A stretch of DNA of 64,000 bases. Source: Viridibacillus sp050279675. Lineage in GTDB: Bacteria > Bacillota > Bacilli > Bacillales_A > Planococcaceae. Every line of letters begins with the position of its first letter. Within the stretch, counting starts at the first letter, position 1. This document shows positions 25,409-35,155 of the stretch, piece after piece. The translations under genes and the position numbers were made by a program. The DNA lies in contig NZ_JBNNUK010000014.1 of the NCBI RefSeq assembly GCF_050279675.1, positions 1-64,000 of the forward strand, in the 5' to 3' direction. Under the pieces are notes generated by a model. That model did not search any database. It was not told the DNA's origin and saw only the letters and a program-made list of their open reading frames with translations.

Positions 25409-27248
25409 AGTTGTGATCCCCTACTTTCTGTTTGTCTAGCTCTTGAATATAATGAATCAATTCTACTGACATGTTGTAACGTGTAAATGGCGTAATGATA
25501 TATATGCCGTTGAATAACTCTGCGGCTGTATCAATTAATTCCTTAGCAATAGCTAGACCTTCTGCTATAGCAAGGTTTTTATCCTCTCCCGTTGCACGCA
25601 TTCTTTCAAGTACTTCATCAGATAGCTTAATCCCCGGTACTTCATGATGTAAAAACTCTGAATTTCGAATACCAGTTAGTGGCATGATTCCTATGAAAAT
25701 AGGGGTTTCTAAATGTTTCGTAGCTTCATATATCTCTATTATTTTTTCCTTCGTATATACAGGCTGTGTGATGAAATAATCTGCTCCACACTCAATTTTC
25801 TTTTCTAATCTTTTTACAGCTCTATCAAGTACTCGTACATTAGGATTAAATGCAGCTGCAATAGAGAAATTTGCCTTTTTACGTAAAGGTTTACCTGAAA
25901 ATGATATTCCTTCATTCAACTGTTTGATTAATTGAAGTAACTCTAAACTTGAGACATCATAAACGCTAGTTGCACCTGGGAAATCACCCACTTTTGTAGG
26001 GTCTCCAGTAACCGCTAAAATCTCATTAATACCTAGTGCATCTAGACCCATTAAATGCGATTGTAAGCCGATGAGATTGCGATCACGACAAGTAATATGA
26101 GCAAGGGACCGAATATTATTTTGCGTTTTCAAAATTGAGCCCATTGCCATGTTACTAATACGAGGGGATGCCAATGAATTATCAGCCATAGTAACAGCAT
26201 CAACACCTGTTGCGTTGAGTATTTGCGCACCTTCTATAAAGGCAGTCGTATCAAGATGGCGGGGTGTATCAAGCTCTACAATTATTGTACGTTCTCTTTT
26301 CGCCTTTTCGTGAAGTGGCTCATGATGATCAGGAGTCGCTTCTTTAATCTCGATTGCTTTTTTCTTCTTTACAATTTTATTTTCAATTGGGGGTAGATCA
26401 GCAATACGTTTTTTCACTGCTTCTATATGCTTCGGTGTCGTCCCACAACATCCACCAATTAAGCGAACACCTTGGTCACGTAGTAAAACACCAGCACGAC
26501 CAAAATAATCAGCTTCTGATTCGTAAACAATTTTGCCATCTTCTACATCTAGCAAACTAGCATTTGGATATGCAGATAAGAATGCTTTGGATGGTAATTC
26601 AACATCTTCAAACGCTTGGATTGTATGATGGGGGCCTAATCGGCAGTTTACTCCGACAATATCTGCACCCAAAGCTTCTAATTGGTGCAGTGCATCATTT
26701 AACAATAAGCCATTTTGTAAAATACCTGGTTCATGCATTGATACTTGTGAGATGATAGGTACATCAGTTAATTTTCTCAAATGTTTCACTACAGATGAAA
26801 GTTCCTCAAAATCATAGTACGTCTCTAGTAATAAACCATCAGGATTACCAGCTAATAGATACCCCGCCTGCTCTTCTAATGCAGCAATAATCTCATCTAG
26901 TGTTGCTTCACTTTTACGAATACCGCGAATACCACCAATTGTTCCTAAGACAAACTGGCCACCTGGTGCTGCAGCACGTTTTGCAATGGCGATTGCAGAT
27001 TCATTAAACTCCTTTACTGAGCTTTCTAAACCATAACGTTCTAATTTAATGGCATTCGCTGTATACGTATTAGTCTGAATAATGTCAGCGCCTGCTTTAA
27101 TATATTGTTGATGTATATTTTCAATCACTTCAGGCTTGGTAATATTTAATTCCTCATAACAATAGTCAATTCCGTATGAATATAATAAAGTGCCCATCGC
27201 ACCGTCAGCTGTTAACACTTGTGTATGCAATTTTTCAAGTAATCCCAT
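25389..27248 (-). CDS. yitJ: Bifunctional homocysteine S-methyltransferase / methylenetetrahydrofolate reductase
   Basis: The 619-aa fusion (B. subtilis YitJ is 612 aa) has an N-terminal homocysteine S-methyltransferase domain (1-300) with zinc cysteines in VGVNCRLGP and GGCCGTTPKH. The C-terminal FAD-dependent methylenetetrahydrofolate reductase (about 330-610) has TCRDRN and AVTGDPTKVG. It supplies the 5-methyl-tetrahydrofolate used by MetH, encoded next. The ATG at 27248 follows AAGGAAGGG; a longer frame would begin inside the riboswitch and is rejected. Regulated by the SAM-I riboswitch immediately upstream. Confidence 0.95.
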   Translation of the reverse strand: MGLLEKLHTQVLTADGAMGTLLYSYGIDYCYEELNITKPEVIENIHQQYIKAGADIIQTNTYTANAIKLERYGLESSVKEFNESAIAIAKRAAAPGGQFVLGTIGGIRGIRKSEATLDEIIAALEEQAGYLLAGNPDGLLLETYYDFEELSSVVKHLRKLTDVPIISQVSMHEPGILQNGLLLNDALHQLEALGADIVGVNCRLGPHHTIQAFEDVELPSKAFLSAYPNASLLDVEDGKIVYESEADYFGRAGVLLRDQGVRLIGGCCGTTPKHIEAVKKRIADLPPIENKIVKKKKAIEIKEATPDHHEPLHEKAKRERTIIVELDTPRHLDTTAFIEGAQILNATGVDAVTMADNSLASPRISNMAMGSILKTQNNIRSLAHITCRDRNLIGLQSHLMGLDALGINEILAVTGDPTKVGDFPGATSVYDVSSLELLQLIKQLNEGISFSGKPLRKKANFSIAAAFNPNVRVLDRAVKRLEKKIECGADYFITQPVYTKEKIIEIYEATKHLETPIFIGIMPLTGIRNSEFLHHEVPGIKLSDEVLERMRATGEDKNLAIAEGLAIAKELIDTAAELFNGIYIITPFTRYNMSVELIHYIQELDKQKVGDHNYVKTTN

Positions 27249-27270
27249 TAAAATCCCTTCCTTTCTACAT

Positions 27271-27300
27271 AAAAAAAGCCTTCTTATGGATAAGAAGGCT
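27271..27300 (-). terminator. SAM-riboswitch terminator
   Basis: On the minus strand AGCCTTCTTAT (27300-27290) pairs with ATAAGAAGGCT (27287-27277), followed by a run of seven U. The arm repeats the aptamer P1 sequence ATAAGAAGG, which gives the switch between terminator and antiterminator. Confidence 0.93.
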
Positions 27301-27320
27301 TGACGATTACGCTGTTCGCT

Positions 27321-27430
27321 CCTTCTTATCTTTTCGGACAATCTGTAAATCCGCTGGAGTTAGCACCTGACCAGTTGGCTGGTTGCTGAAGCTTCAAAGG
27401 GCCAGTCCCTCAGCTTCTCTTGATAAGAAA
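27321..27430 (-). ncRNA. SAM-I (S-box) riboswitch
   Basis: The minus strand carries the S-box consensus: AAGAGAAGCTGAGGGACTGG, then GCTTCAGCAACC, a P3 arm pair around CCAGCCAACTGG, GGTGCTAACTCC, and P1 closing TTCTTATC / GATAAGAA. In the presence of SAM the P1 forms and the downstream terminator folds. It controls the yitJ-metH operon, giving feedback by the methionine product SAM. Confidence 0.97.
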
Positions 27431-27461
27431 TATTTATTTAATTGTTTGAATAATTAAAAGA

Positions 27462-27490
27462 ATCATAACCCTAGAAAAGAATATCGTCAA
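27462..27490 (-). promoter_or_regulatory. Promoter of the SAM-riboswitch operon
   Basis: Minus-strand -35 TTGACG (27485-27490), 17-bp spacer, -10 TATGAT (27462-27467). The predicted start is about 25 nt upstream of the aptamer. Confidence 0.85.
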
Positions 27491-27596
27491 GGGTATTTTT
27501 GCAATTGTAGAAAAACTCTGTATTATAAGAGTATTTTAACTACAAAACAAAAAAGAGGATTTTTGGCGATTACGTATTAAAACATCAATCTTTCTT

Positions 27597-28265
27597 TCAT
27601 GACTGTTTATTTGCAAAAATGTTATTGGCTAACGTCTTATCATAACGCATTGTTTCAACCCATTCACCTTGAATAATTAGTCGCTTAGAACCATCATAAT
27701 TACATGTAACAAGCGTTATCATTTTTTCATTTGAATCATTTATCACATCAACTTGCTCCGGTTGTACAATATGCATTTTATTAATTTTATATTCATAGAT
27801 TTTTTTAAAATCAGTCACATAAACTTGCATACCTTCCTCTGCATTAGTAAGAGGACTAAAGAGTGCCTTTCCATTATTCATATTATGACCTGCTAAGGCA
27901 TAATTAGCTTTTCCCATCTTTTGTTCAGGTTTCATCGTACCAGCACCAATGGCTAAGTTTGTATTCGATACACCATATAAAATAGGTAATCGCATATTCA
28001 CTTGAGGTACACTAATAGCGCCTATGGCATTTAGTTTCTTTTGATTGAATTGTGCCTTTACAACATCTTTGATATTTAAATCATCCACTTGCTGAAAATC
28101 AAATGATGCATCTTGATTCTTCATCGCCAATGCTATGTCTTGTTGCTCAATCGTTGCCTTCGACATATTAGAAATGAAATACCCCATGATTGGTTGATAG
28201 AAAATAAATACTAAACCAATTACTAACAAGAGGATGCCTAAAATCAAACTTCCCTTTTTCCGCAT
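27597..28265 (-). CDS. Class A-like sortase
   Basis: The 222-aa cell-surface transpeptidase has an N-terminal signal anchor (about 4-28) and a sortase beta-barrel. Catalytic His lies in LAGHN near residue 126, Cys in TLVTCNY near 184 and Arg in SKRLII near 194. It covalently attaches sorting-signal proteins to peptidoglycan. The ending after the Cys (NYDGSKRLIIQGE) resembles Bacillus class A enzymes; the class is moderately sure. The ATG at 28265 has AAGGTGG 5 nt upstream, whereas the ATG eight codons earlier has no site. No LPxTG-type substrate is encoded nearby. Confidence 0.87.
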   Translation of the reverse strand: MRKKGSLILGILLLVIGLVFIFYQPIMGYFISNMSKATIEQQDIALAMKNQDASFDFQQVDDLNIKDVVKAQFNQKKLNAIGAISVPQVNMRLPILYGVSNTNLAIGAGTMKPEQKMGKANYALAGHNMNNGKALFSPLTNAEEGMQVYVTDFKKIYEYKINKMHIVQPEQVDVINDSNEKMITLVTCNYDGSKRLIIQGEWVETMRYDKTLANNIFANKQS

Positions 28266-28354
28266 GTTACCCACCTTCTTTTTACTCATTCATTTTATAG
28301 TAACAATTCATTTAGCATTTTCAAGCAGTTTGACATACCGTTAATATATATCCT

Positions 28355-28396
28355 AAAAGAAAGAGCTAAAGAAATGGGTATCTCCTCAGCTCTTTT
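28355..28396 (-). terminator. Terminator of hemY
   Basis: On the minus strand AAAGAGCT pairs with AGCTCTTT (28395-28388 with 28367-28360), followed by TCTTTTAGG. It lies directly after the hemY stop. Confidence 0.75.
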
Positions 28397-28400
28397 CTAT

Positions 28401-29792
28401 CTACCTTGATAATTTCGCTAGAATTGATTCTGCTGTTTCTTTCCCGTTCTTAATACAAGGACCAATACCTACACCGTAATAAGAACAACCTGCAAGTAAT
28501 ACATTTTCATATGAAGAAGCCAGTTTAGTTGATAAAGCTTCTACTGTTTTTGCATGACCAAGATGGTAAACAGGCATTAAATCATTCCATTTTGTCACGT
28601 CAACAACAGTTGGCTCTGCTTCTATATTCAAGCTTTTTGCAATATCATCTAATGCAATTTCAGTTAATTCTTCTTTACTTAAATGCTTCATATTCTCAAA
28701 ATCCGGGTTTGAATTTTTATAAAATAAACGCACAAGCAATTTGTCATCTTTTGAAGTATGGCTCCACTTACGACTTGTCCATGTACAAGCATTACATTTG
28801 ACGTCACTGTTTTCAGACACAATAAAACCTGTACCGTCTGCAGGTAATTGACTGTCAGGAATGTCAAATCCTAAATAAATCGTGATTAGTGAGGCGTTGC
28901 TAAATTCATTGAAGTCCTCATCCAAATTGGGATCTTTTAATAGTTTTTTAGTTACATCATGTGGTGTTGTTAACACGATAAAATCAGCTTCAATTGCTTC
29001 ATGATTATCAAACATCAGTTTATATTTGTCGTCTCTTTTTTCAATATGACTTGTTGAAACGCCTTTTAGTATTGTAATGTCTGCTAGCTTCTCCTCAAAA
29101 CGATTAAATAAAGAAGATAATCCATTTTTAAAGGATATGAATTTTTTATTTGCTGCTTTTTGAAATTCTTCTTTATGTGCGCCAAACCCTTTAATAATAC
29201 TTCCGTACTGCTCTTTATAATCGAGTAAATACGGTAATGTTGAAGCCATTGTTAGCGTATCTAATTTCCCTGAATATACCCCTGATAACACTGGAGCAAT
29301 TTGCTTTTCAACAAGCTCTTTTCCTAAAAAATACTCTAAGAAAGAACCGATAGAGCTATCCTTAGTAAAATGTTCATTAGGTAATTCTAAATCCTTCAAC
29401 GCCGCTTTTTTTCCTGCTGCCGAAACTAATGTGCTACTTTCAAGGGACTCTACGCTTGTAGGAATGCCAAAAACGCTGTCTACTGGAATCGCGTGCAATG
29501 TATTATTTGTGTAAATATACGAAATTCCTGTACCATTATATACAAGGTCTTTTTGTAATCCTAAGTCTTCTACTAAAGGCATAACACTTGAATGACGTGC
29601 AACAATCGAATCTGCACCTGTCTCCAAAATAAAGCCATCATTTTCTACAGAGTGCATTTTACCGCCTAAATAGTCATTTTTTTCTATCAATACTAAATTT
29701 ATATCTAAGCCTTTTCCCTCTTTTTCCTTTTGTAAATAATGCATAGTAGAAAGACCTGTTATACCGCCACCAACTACAACAACTGTTTTCAA
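28401..29792 (-). CDS. hemY: Coproporphyrinogen III oxidase (HemY/CgoX)
   Basis: FAD-dependent oxidation of coproporphyrinogen III to coproporphyrin III, a late step of the Gram-positive heme pathway. The 463-aa protein has the N-terminal dinucleotide fold VVVVGGGITGLSTMHYL, GGKMHS after the first beta-alpha-beta unit, and the C-terminal FAD motif LAGCSYYGVGIGPCI. The start is placed at TTG 29792: GAGGAG lies 8 nt upstream and this gives the usual MKTVVVVGGG opening. A GTG three codons earlier sits on top of the ribosome binding site. It is not next to hemE/hemH here. Confidence 0.92.
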   Translation of the reverse strand: MKTVVVVGGGITGLSTMHYLQKEKEGKGLDINLVLIEKNDYLGGKMHSVENDGFILETGADSIVARHSSVMPLVEDLGLQKDLVYNGTGISYIYTNNTLHAIPVDSVFGIPTSVESLESSTLVSAAGKKAALKDLELPNEHFTKDSSIGSFLEYFLGKELVEKQIAPVLSGVYSGKLDTLTMASTLPYLLDYKEQYGSIIKGFGAHKEEFQKAANKKFISFKNGLSSLFNRFEEKLADITILKGVSTSHIEKRDDKYKLMFDNHEAIEADFIVLTTPHDVTKKLLKDPNLDEDFNEFSNASLITIYLGFDIPDSQLPADGTGFIVSENSDVKCNACTWTSRKWSHTSKDDKLLVRLFYKNSNPDFENMKHLSKEELTEIALDDIAKSLNIEAEPTVVDVTKWNDLMPVYHLGHAKTVEALSTKLASSYENVLLAGCSYYGVGIGPCIKNGKETAESILAKLSR

Positions 29793-29848
29793 TATATTCA
29801 CTCCTCAAAGCGGATTCTGTTTTATTTTAATTGATTGTTTGTAGTTCT

Positions 29849-29878
29849 AGTATAAACTTTCATTTTTGAAAGTGTCAT
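29849..29878 (-). promoter_or_regulatory. hemY promoter with inverted repeat in the spacer
   Basis: Minus-strand -35 ATGACA (29873-29878), 18-bp spacer, -10 TATACT (29849-29854). The spacer contains a dyad CTTTCA-TTTT-TGAAAG (29857-29872), positioned so that a bound repressor would block RNA polymerase. The regulator is unknown. Confidence 0.5.
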
Positions 29879-30054
29879 GATATCCATCACATATTCACGT
29901 ACTTATTTGCGAACGTTTACATCTTTGTCAAATTTAACGTGGTCGTTTCATAAATAGTCTTGAAAGTTTCTATTTACAGTACATTTATTTCTGAAAAAGA
30001 GTAATGAATAAATACTTACTTTTCTATCGATACTTTTTTTGAAGGGAGTTTTTT

Positions 30055-32088
30055 ATGGATTTATTAATTACAATCCTCTTACTATTAGTGTGCCTGTTAT
30101 TATCGAATGTAATTGGACATTATATTCCATTTATACCGACAGCACTAATCCAAATAACACTTGGCGTTCTACTAGCTATATTTGCTAATGACATGACGCT
30201 TCAGCTTGAATCTGAATGGTTTTTATTACTTTTTGTTGCCCCACTTTTGTATAATGATGGACGCAATTTTCCGAGAGAAGAACTATGGAGAATGCGCGCC
30301 CCTATTCTTGGAAATGCCATTATATTAGTTCTTCTAACGACACTTGGCGGTGGTTACTTTATTCATTGGCTAATTCCTGATATACCACTTGCTGCTGCAT
30401 TTGCACTTGCAGCTATCTTATCACCAACAGATCCAGTAGCGGTAAATGGTATTGCAAAGCGTATCCAAATACCTGAGAAGATTTTAAATCTTGTTCGTGG
30501 TGAATCACTTATTAACGATGCTTCTGGCTTAGTTGCTTTCAAATTCGCCGTAGCAGCTGTTGTCACAGGGTATTTTTCAATTAAGGAAGCTCTTTTTGAA
30601 TTTACTTATACATTTTTAGCTGGTGCTATTCTTGGCCTAATCTTAGGCATCGTAATTACACAGCTGCGCTTTACCCTTCGGAAGAAGGGCATCCATGATG
30701 TCGTTTTCCATTCACTATTACAGCTATTGACACCTTTTATTATTTACTTAATTGCTGAAGATGTTTTCCATGCATCGGGGGTTATTGCAGTTGTTGTAGG
30801 TGGTATTGTGCATGCACTTGTAAAAGATCATACGGAGACTTTAATTGCAGAAGAACAGCTAATTACAGAAAACACTTGGTCTATCGTACTGTTTATCTTA
30901 AACGGGGTCGTATTCTTGTTACTTGGATTGAATATTCCGTTGTCTATGACAGAAACATTAGAGAATCCATCTATGAATAACTGGAAAATCATCGGTTACT
31001 CTATTGCCATTGGCTTTGTTATTTTAGGCATTCGTTTCATTTGGTCATACGCTTTTTCCAACTATGAATATAAAAAAGACGCAATTCAAGAAATTGAAAA
31101 GCCTAGTCTGAAAACAAGTTTACTAACAAGCTTAACAGGCGTGCGTGGTGCTGTTACAATGGCAGGGGTCTTATCCCTTCCTTTACTAGTAGATAACGGT
31201 GATTTGTTTCCAGAACGCTCCTTGATTTTATTTTTAGCATCAAGTGTTATTTTATTTACATTGCTGATGGCTACAATTTTCTTACCTCTTTTAATTGATG
31301 TAGAAGAAGTTTTAGAAATACGTGAAGGAAAACTCACTTTTAATGAGGCAAAGAAACGCTTGCTGATTGCTTCAATTCGTAAAATCAATACAGTGATGAC
31401 TGAAGAAAACCAAACTGTCGCTTTTGAATTAATAGACGAATATAAATTAATGTTTAATCAAATCGATATAGAGCTCAATGCAGAGAAGTTAGCTTCTAAA
31501 GAACGCAAGCAACAGATAAAGAGCCTGCGTTTACTAGGCTTAAAAGCAGAAAAGGAGTATATAGAAAAGACTCAAAAAGAACAAAACTTAGACCCTGATA
31601 TTTACTCTGCCTGCCAAGCTGCTTTTAAAGAACGTGAAAAAAGTATTAGTAATCCAAATCGTCCTAAAGTAATCGCCATCCTCTATAGAATATTACTTCA
31701 CTGGCGAACTACTCGAAAAAGATATAGTTTAAATAAAGATAAACGCAATGAATATTTCCGCCAAAAGAAAGAGTTACGTATGCATGCTTTAGGTGCAGGT
31801 ATTAATGCTTTAGAACAACATGCTGAATTGGAAGAAAATCCTGATCTTGCAAATTCAATTATTTACGAATATCGCAAAATCATGGATAGGATGAAACAAT
31901 CCGTCATTCAAAATTCCGAACACCGAGATGAAATAAAAGAAGAATTACGGGCTCTTTTAATCGAAACTGAACGTATGGAAATTCAAAAAATGTACGAAGC
32001 TGGTGAAATTGAACGAGCAGAAGAAAAAGAGCTGCGAAGATTTGTAAATTATATTGAGAGCATTTCATTGTATGAAGTGATCGAATAA
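30055..32088 (+). CDS. Na+/H+ antiporter, CPA1 family (NhaK-like)
   Basis: The 677-aa membrane protein exchanges cytoplasmic Na+ (or K+/Li+) for protons. About twelve transmembrane helices fill residues 1-410, with the CPA1 motifs LSPTDPVAV near 123 and GESLINDASGLVAF near 146. A long charged cytoplasmic tail (about 420-677) contains helical, Glu/Lys-rich stretches. Size and tail match B. subtilis NhaK (670 aa). Own promoter region and terminator; divergent from hemY. Confidence 0.9.
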   Translation: MDLLITILLLLVCLLLSNVIGHYIPFIPTALIQITLGVLLAIFANDMTLQLESEWFLLLFVAPLLYNDGRNFPREELWRMRAPILGNAIILVLLTTLGGGYFIHWLIPDIPLAAAFALAAILSPTDPVAVNGIAKRIQIPEKILNLVRGESLINDASGLVAFKFAVAAVVTGYFSIKEALFEFTYTFLAGAILGLILGIVITQLRFTLRKKGIHDVVFHSLLQLLTPFIIYLIAEDVFHASGVIAVVVGGIVHALVKDHTETLIAEEQLITENTWSIVLFILNGVVFLLLGLNIPLSMTETLENPSMNNWKIIGYSIAIGFVILGIRFIWSYAFSNYEYKKDAIQEIEKPSLKTSLLTSLTGVRGAVTMAGVLSLPLLVDNGDLFPERSLILFLASSVILFTLLMATIFLPLLIDVEEVLEIREGKLTFNEAKKRLLIASIRKINTVMTEENQTVAFELIDEYKLMFNQIDIELNAEKLASKERKQQIKSLRLLGLKAEKEYIEKTQKEQNLDPDIYSACQAAFKEREKSISNPNRPKVIAILYRILLHWRTTRKRYSLNKDKRNEYFRQKKELRMHALGAGINALEQHAELEENPDLANSIIYEYRKIMDRMKQSVIQNSEHRDEIKEELRALLIETERMEIQKMYEAGEIERAEEKELRRFVNYIESISLYEVIE

Positions 32089-32109
32089 CATAATAGAAAA
32101 TCATAAAAG

Positions 32110-32144
32110 AAAGAACGACTGACAATATCAGTCGTTCTTTTTTG
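32110..32144 (+). terminator. Terminator of the antiporter gene
   Basis: An 11-bp stem AGAACGACTGA (32112-32122) with TCAGTCGTTCT (32128-32138), followed by TTTTT. Also usable for the convergent peptidase gene. Confidence 0.9.
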
Positions 32145-32171
32145 TACTGTATAGATCTTTTGACAACTGTC

Positions 32172-33251
32172 TTACTTTATAGACATAGATAAAATGATTA
32201 ACTCTTTTGGAGAAGAAGTCAAAATTTCTATTCCATCCTTTTTAATTAAAACATCATCTTCAATACGAACTCCACCTATATTAGGTAAATAAATACCAGG
32301 TTCAACAGTCAACACCATTCCTTCTTGTAATACATCTTCCGAAACTGTAGACATGAAAATGTCCTCATGAATATCTAACCCTATCCCATGTCCAGAACCA
32401 TGCCCATATTGTTTTCCGAATCCTTTTTCTTCTATATATTGTCTAGTCAAAGCATCAGCTTCTTTGCCAGTAATGCCTGCCTTCATATGAGCCAGTGCAT
32501 TTTCTAGTGCGCCATGAACAATATTATAGATTTCTTTCATTTCTATTGTTGGTTGTCCAATAGCAATTGTGCGTGTCATGTCTGAACGATAGCCATCATA
32601 GTACGCCCCAAAATCAAGCGTTATGATATCCCCTTCTTCTATTAACTTATTACTAGCGACACCATGTGGTAATGCTGATCGATGCCCTGAAGCTATAATC
32701 ATATCAAAAGCAGACGAAGTAGCTCCTTTTTTTCGCATGTAAAACTCTAGTTCGTTGGCAATATCAATCTCTGATATGCCTGGTTTTATATAATCCAATA
32801 TATGTGTAAATGCCGCATCTGAAATACTTGTCGCTATTTTAATCTTTTCAATTTCTTCAGGCAATTTAATCATACGTAATTTTTCAACTGCACCTGTAAC
32901 GGGTACAAGCTCTGCTTGAATATGCTTAGCAAACAATGCATGTGAGTAATACGTAATATTTTTTTCCTCAAATCCAACTCTGCTAATATTTTCTTCCTGT
33001 AATGTATTAGAAATTACTTCATACATAACAGCGCGGTCAATTTCTTGCACAGTAAAGTCCGTTGTTTGATCTTGTGCTTGTTGAACATAGCGGAAATCTA
33101 CAAATAAAAATGCTTTGTTTTTTGTTACCAACACAGTTCCTGCACTCCCTGTAAACCCTGTTAAGTAACGTCGATTTTGATCATTTGTCACAATTAAACT
33201 TTCCAACCCTTGCTCTTCTAATACGGCTCTTAGCTTTTCTAATTTCCCCAT
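32172..33251 (-). CDS. Xaa-Pro aminopeptidase/dipeptidase, M24B family (YqhT-like)
   Basis: The 359-aa metallopeptidase cleaves peptides at an Xaa-Pro bond. It has an N-terminal creatinase-like domain (1-130) and a pita-bread catalytic domain. Metal ligands sit in TLDFGAYYDGYRSDMTRT (two Asp), HGSGHGIG (His), VEPGIY (Glu) and RIEDD (Glu). It reads closely like B. subtilis YqhT (353 aa). Its place next to the oligopeptide importer and the hydroxyproline genes suggests it may process imported Pro/Hyp peptides (inference). Ribosome binding site TGGAGGG before the ATG. Confidence 0.9.
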   Translation of the reverse strand: MGKLEKLRAVLEEQGLESLIVTNDQNRRYLTGFTGSAGTVLVTKNKAFLFVDFRYVQQAQDQTTDFTVQEIDRAVMYEVISNTLQEENISRVGFEEKNITYYSHALFAKHIQAELVPVTGAVEKLRMIKLPEEIEKIKIATSISDAAFTHILDYIKPGISEIDIANELEFYMRKKGATSSAFDMIIASGHRSALPHGVASNKLIEEGDIITLDFGAYYDGYRSDMTRTIAIGQPTIEMKEIYNIVHGALENALAHMKAGITGKEADALTRQYIEEKGFGKQYGHGSGHGIGLDIHEDIFMSTVSEDVLQEGMVLTVEPGIYLPNIGGVRIEDDVLIKKDGIEILTSSPKELIILSMSIK

Positions 33252-33313
33252 TTTTAACCCTCCAATAATTTAATATTTAACATGTTGCAAGTATTATGCC
33301 AGTCTTCCACTAA

Positions 33314-33345
33314 ATTCGTGCCTAATTAAAAATATAGGCACGAAT
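33314..33345. promoter_or_regulatory. Perfect 11-bp inverted repeat between peptidase and oppA
   Basis: ATTCGTGCCTA (33314-33324) and TAGGCACGAAT (33335-33345) are exact complements separated by 10 bp. They lie in the divergent region about 88 bp before oppA and 63 bp before the peptidase start. No U-tract follows on either strand, so an operator is more likely than a terminator. The binding protein is unknown. Confidence 0.55.
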
Positions 33346-33432
33346 ATTGCATACTATTACTACGACTCACATTCAGAAGGAAGATAAGATTCCTTTCGTT
33401 TGTTGAGATTTTAAAATAGGGGGGCTTATTTT

Positions 33433-35094
33433 ATGAAGAAGAAATTATTGTTTTCTTTCATGTTATTATTTTCTTTTATGATTATATTAACAGGCTGCTA
33501 CGGTAAGGATGAGACTACTAAAGGGGATGGTGAAAAGGCTAGTGATCCTAACAGTTCAACTACTGAACAAGTATTAAATCTATCTGCGTCAGGGGATTTA
33601 ACAACGATGAGTTCTCTCGGTAGCTTAGATTCGCTAGCAGTAACTGCTATGAACTCTGTTTATGAAGGCTTGTATCGCATTGGGCCTGAAAACGAAGCAG
33701 TTCCAGGTATCGCTGAGTCATATGAGATATCCGAAGACGGTAAGACTTATACTTTCAAACTTCGAAAAGATGCTGTTTGGAGTAATGATGCTCCAGTAAC
33801 TGCACACGACTTTATTTACGCTTGGTCGAAGGCTATTAATCCCGAAACACAAGCTGTCTATTCTTACCTAATGCTAGACATTAAAAATGCTGTGAAAATT
33901 CAAGATAAAAACGACCCGCTGTATGGTAAAATTGATCAGCTTGGAATTAAAGCAGTAGATGACTATACTTTAGAAATCGAACTAGAAAGACCAATTCCAT
34001 ATTTCTTAAGCTTAACAACTTACGCACCATTCTTCCCTCAAAACGAGGAATTTACGGAAGCACAAGGTGACCAGTATGCACTTGAAACTGACAAAATGAT
34101 ATACAATGGTCCCTTTGTATTGGAATCATGGAAACAAGGTCAAGGTTGGACATTTAAAAAGAATGAAAAATATTGGGATAAAGATACTGTAAAACTAACT
34201 ACAATTAACCAAAAAATCGTTAAGGATACGGCAACTGCTATGAACCTATACGAGGCAAATGAAATTGATACAGCTACTTTATCAAGTGAATTTGTTGATC
34301 AACACAAAGATAGCCCAGAATTCTCAACTTTCTTAAAACCTAACACATACTTTTTACGTATTAATCACAAAAATAAATATCTATCTAATCAAAATATCCG
34401 TAAAGCTATCGATATGGGTTGGGATAAAGAAGCTATGGCAAATGTCATTATGAAAAACGGTTCTATAGCTGCCTATTTCCTAGTACCAAAAGGTTTATCT
34501 TCAGGCCCTGATGGTAAAGACTTCCGTGACGGCAATGGTGATATGAACAAAACTGATATTAAAAAGGCTCAAGAATATTGGGCGAAAGGCTTAAAAGAAT
34601 TAGGTACTGACAAAGTGACTCTAGAATTACTAAGTTACGATACTGCACAAACTAAAAGCGCAGTCGAATACATTAAAAATCAACTTGAAAAAAACTTAAA
34701 AGGTATTGAACTAACTATTAATATGCAACCTAACAAACAAAAATTAGCTTTAGAAGCTAAAGTCGATTTTGACTTAGACTTTGGGGGCTGGGGACCTGAC
34801 TACCAAGATCCTATGACGTATATCGATTTATTTGAGACAGGTGCACCATACAATCAATCTAACTACAGTAATAGTAGCGTTGATAAACTAATCAAAGAAG
34901 CGAAAGTAACTGTCGACACTAAAAAACGTTGGGAATTAATGCAACAAGCTGAGAAGTTAATGCTAGATGATGTCGCATTCGCACCAACTTACCAAATAGG
35001 TATTAGCCGCTTGACGAAACCTTATGTAAAAAACCTTTATGAGCATCCATTCTCTGCAGATATAAGTTATAAATGGGCCTACATCGAAAAATAG
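33433..35094 (+). CDS. oppA: Oligopeptide ABC transporter substrate-binding lipoprotein
   Basis: The 553-aa extracytoplasmic solute receptor (SBP family 5) captures peptides for the Opp permease. The signal peptide ends in the lipobox ILTGC, so Cys22 is lipid-anchored. The mature protein shows the family pattern YEGLYRIGPENEAVPGIAES near residue 76, then WSNDAPVTAHDFIYAW, and the C-terminal GWGPDYQDPMTY. Ribosome binding site GGGGGGC. It is encoded alone on the plus strand and converges with the oppB-oppC-oppDF operon, so receptor and permease are regulated separately. Confidence 0.93.
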   Translation: MKKKLLFSFMLLFSFMIILTGCYGKDETTKGDGEKASDPNSSTTEQVLNLSASGDLTTMSSLGSLDSLAVTAMNSVYEGLYRIGPENEAVPGIAESYEISEDGKTYTFKLRKDAVWSNDAPVTAHDFIYAWSKAINPETQAVYSYLMLDIKNAVKIQDKNDPLYGKIDQLGIKAVDDYTLEIELERPIPYFLSLTTYAPFFPQNEEFTEAQGDQYALETDKMIYNGPFVLESWKQGQGWTFKKNEKYWDKDTVKLTTINQKIVKDTATAMNLYEANEIDTATLSSEFVDQHKDSPEFSTFLKPNTYFLRINHKNKYLSNQNIRKAIDMGWDKEAMANVIMKNGSIAAYFLVPKGLSSGPDGKDFRDGNGDMNKTDIKKAQEYWAKGLKELGTDKVTLELLSYDTAQTKSAVEYIKNQLEKNLKGIELTINMQPNKQKLALEAKVDFDLDFGGWGPDYQDPMTYIDLFETGAPYNQSNYSNSSVDKLIKEAKVTVDTKKRWELMQQAEKLMLDDVAFAPTYQIGISRLTKPYVKNLYEHPFSADISYKWAYIEK

Positions 35095-35155
35095 AGAGTG
35101 ATTAACTAACGAAGCCATTTCGCATAGAGAATACAATCATAATAGGAAATACAAT

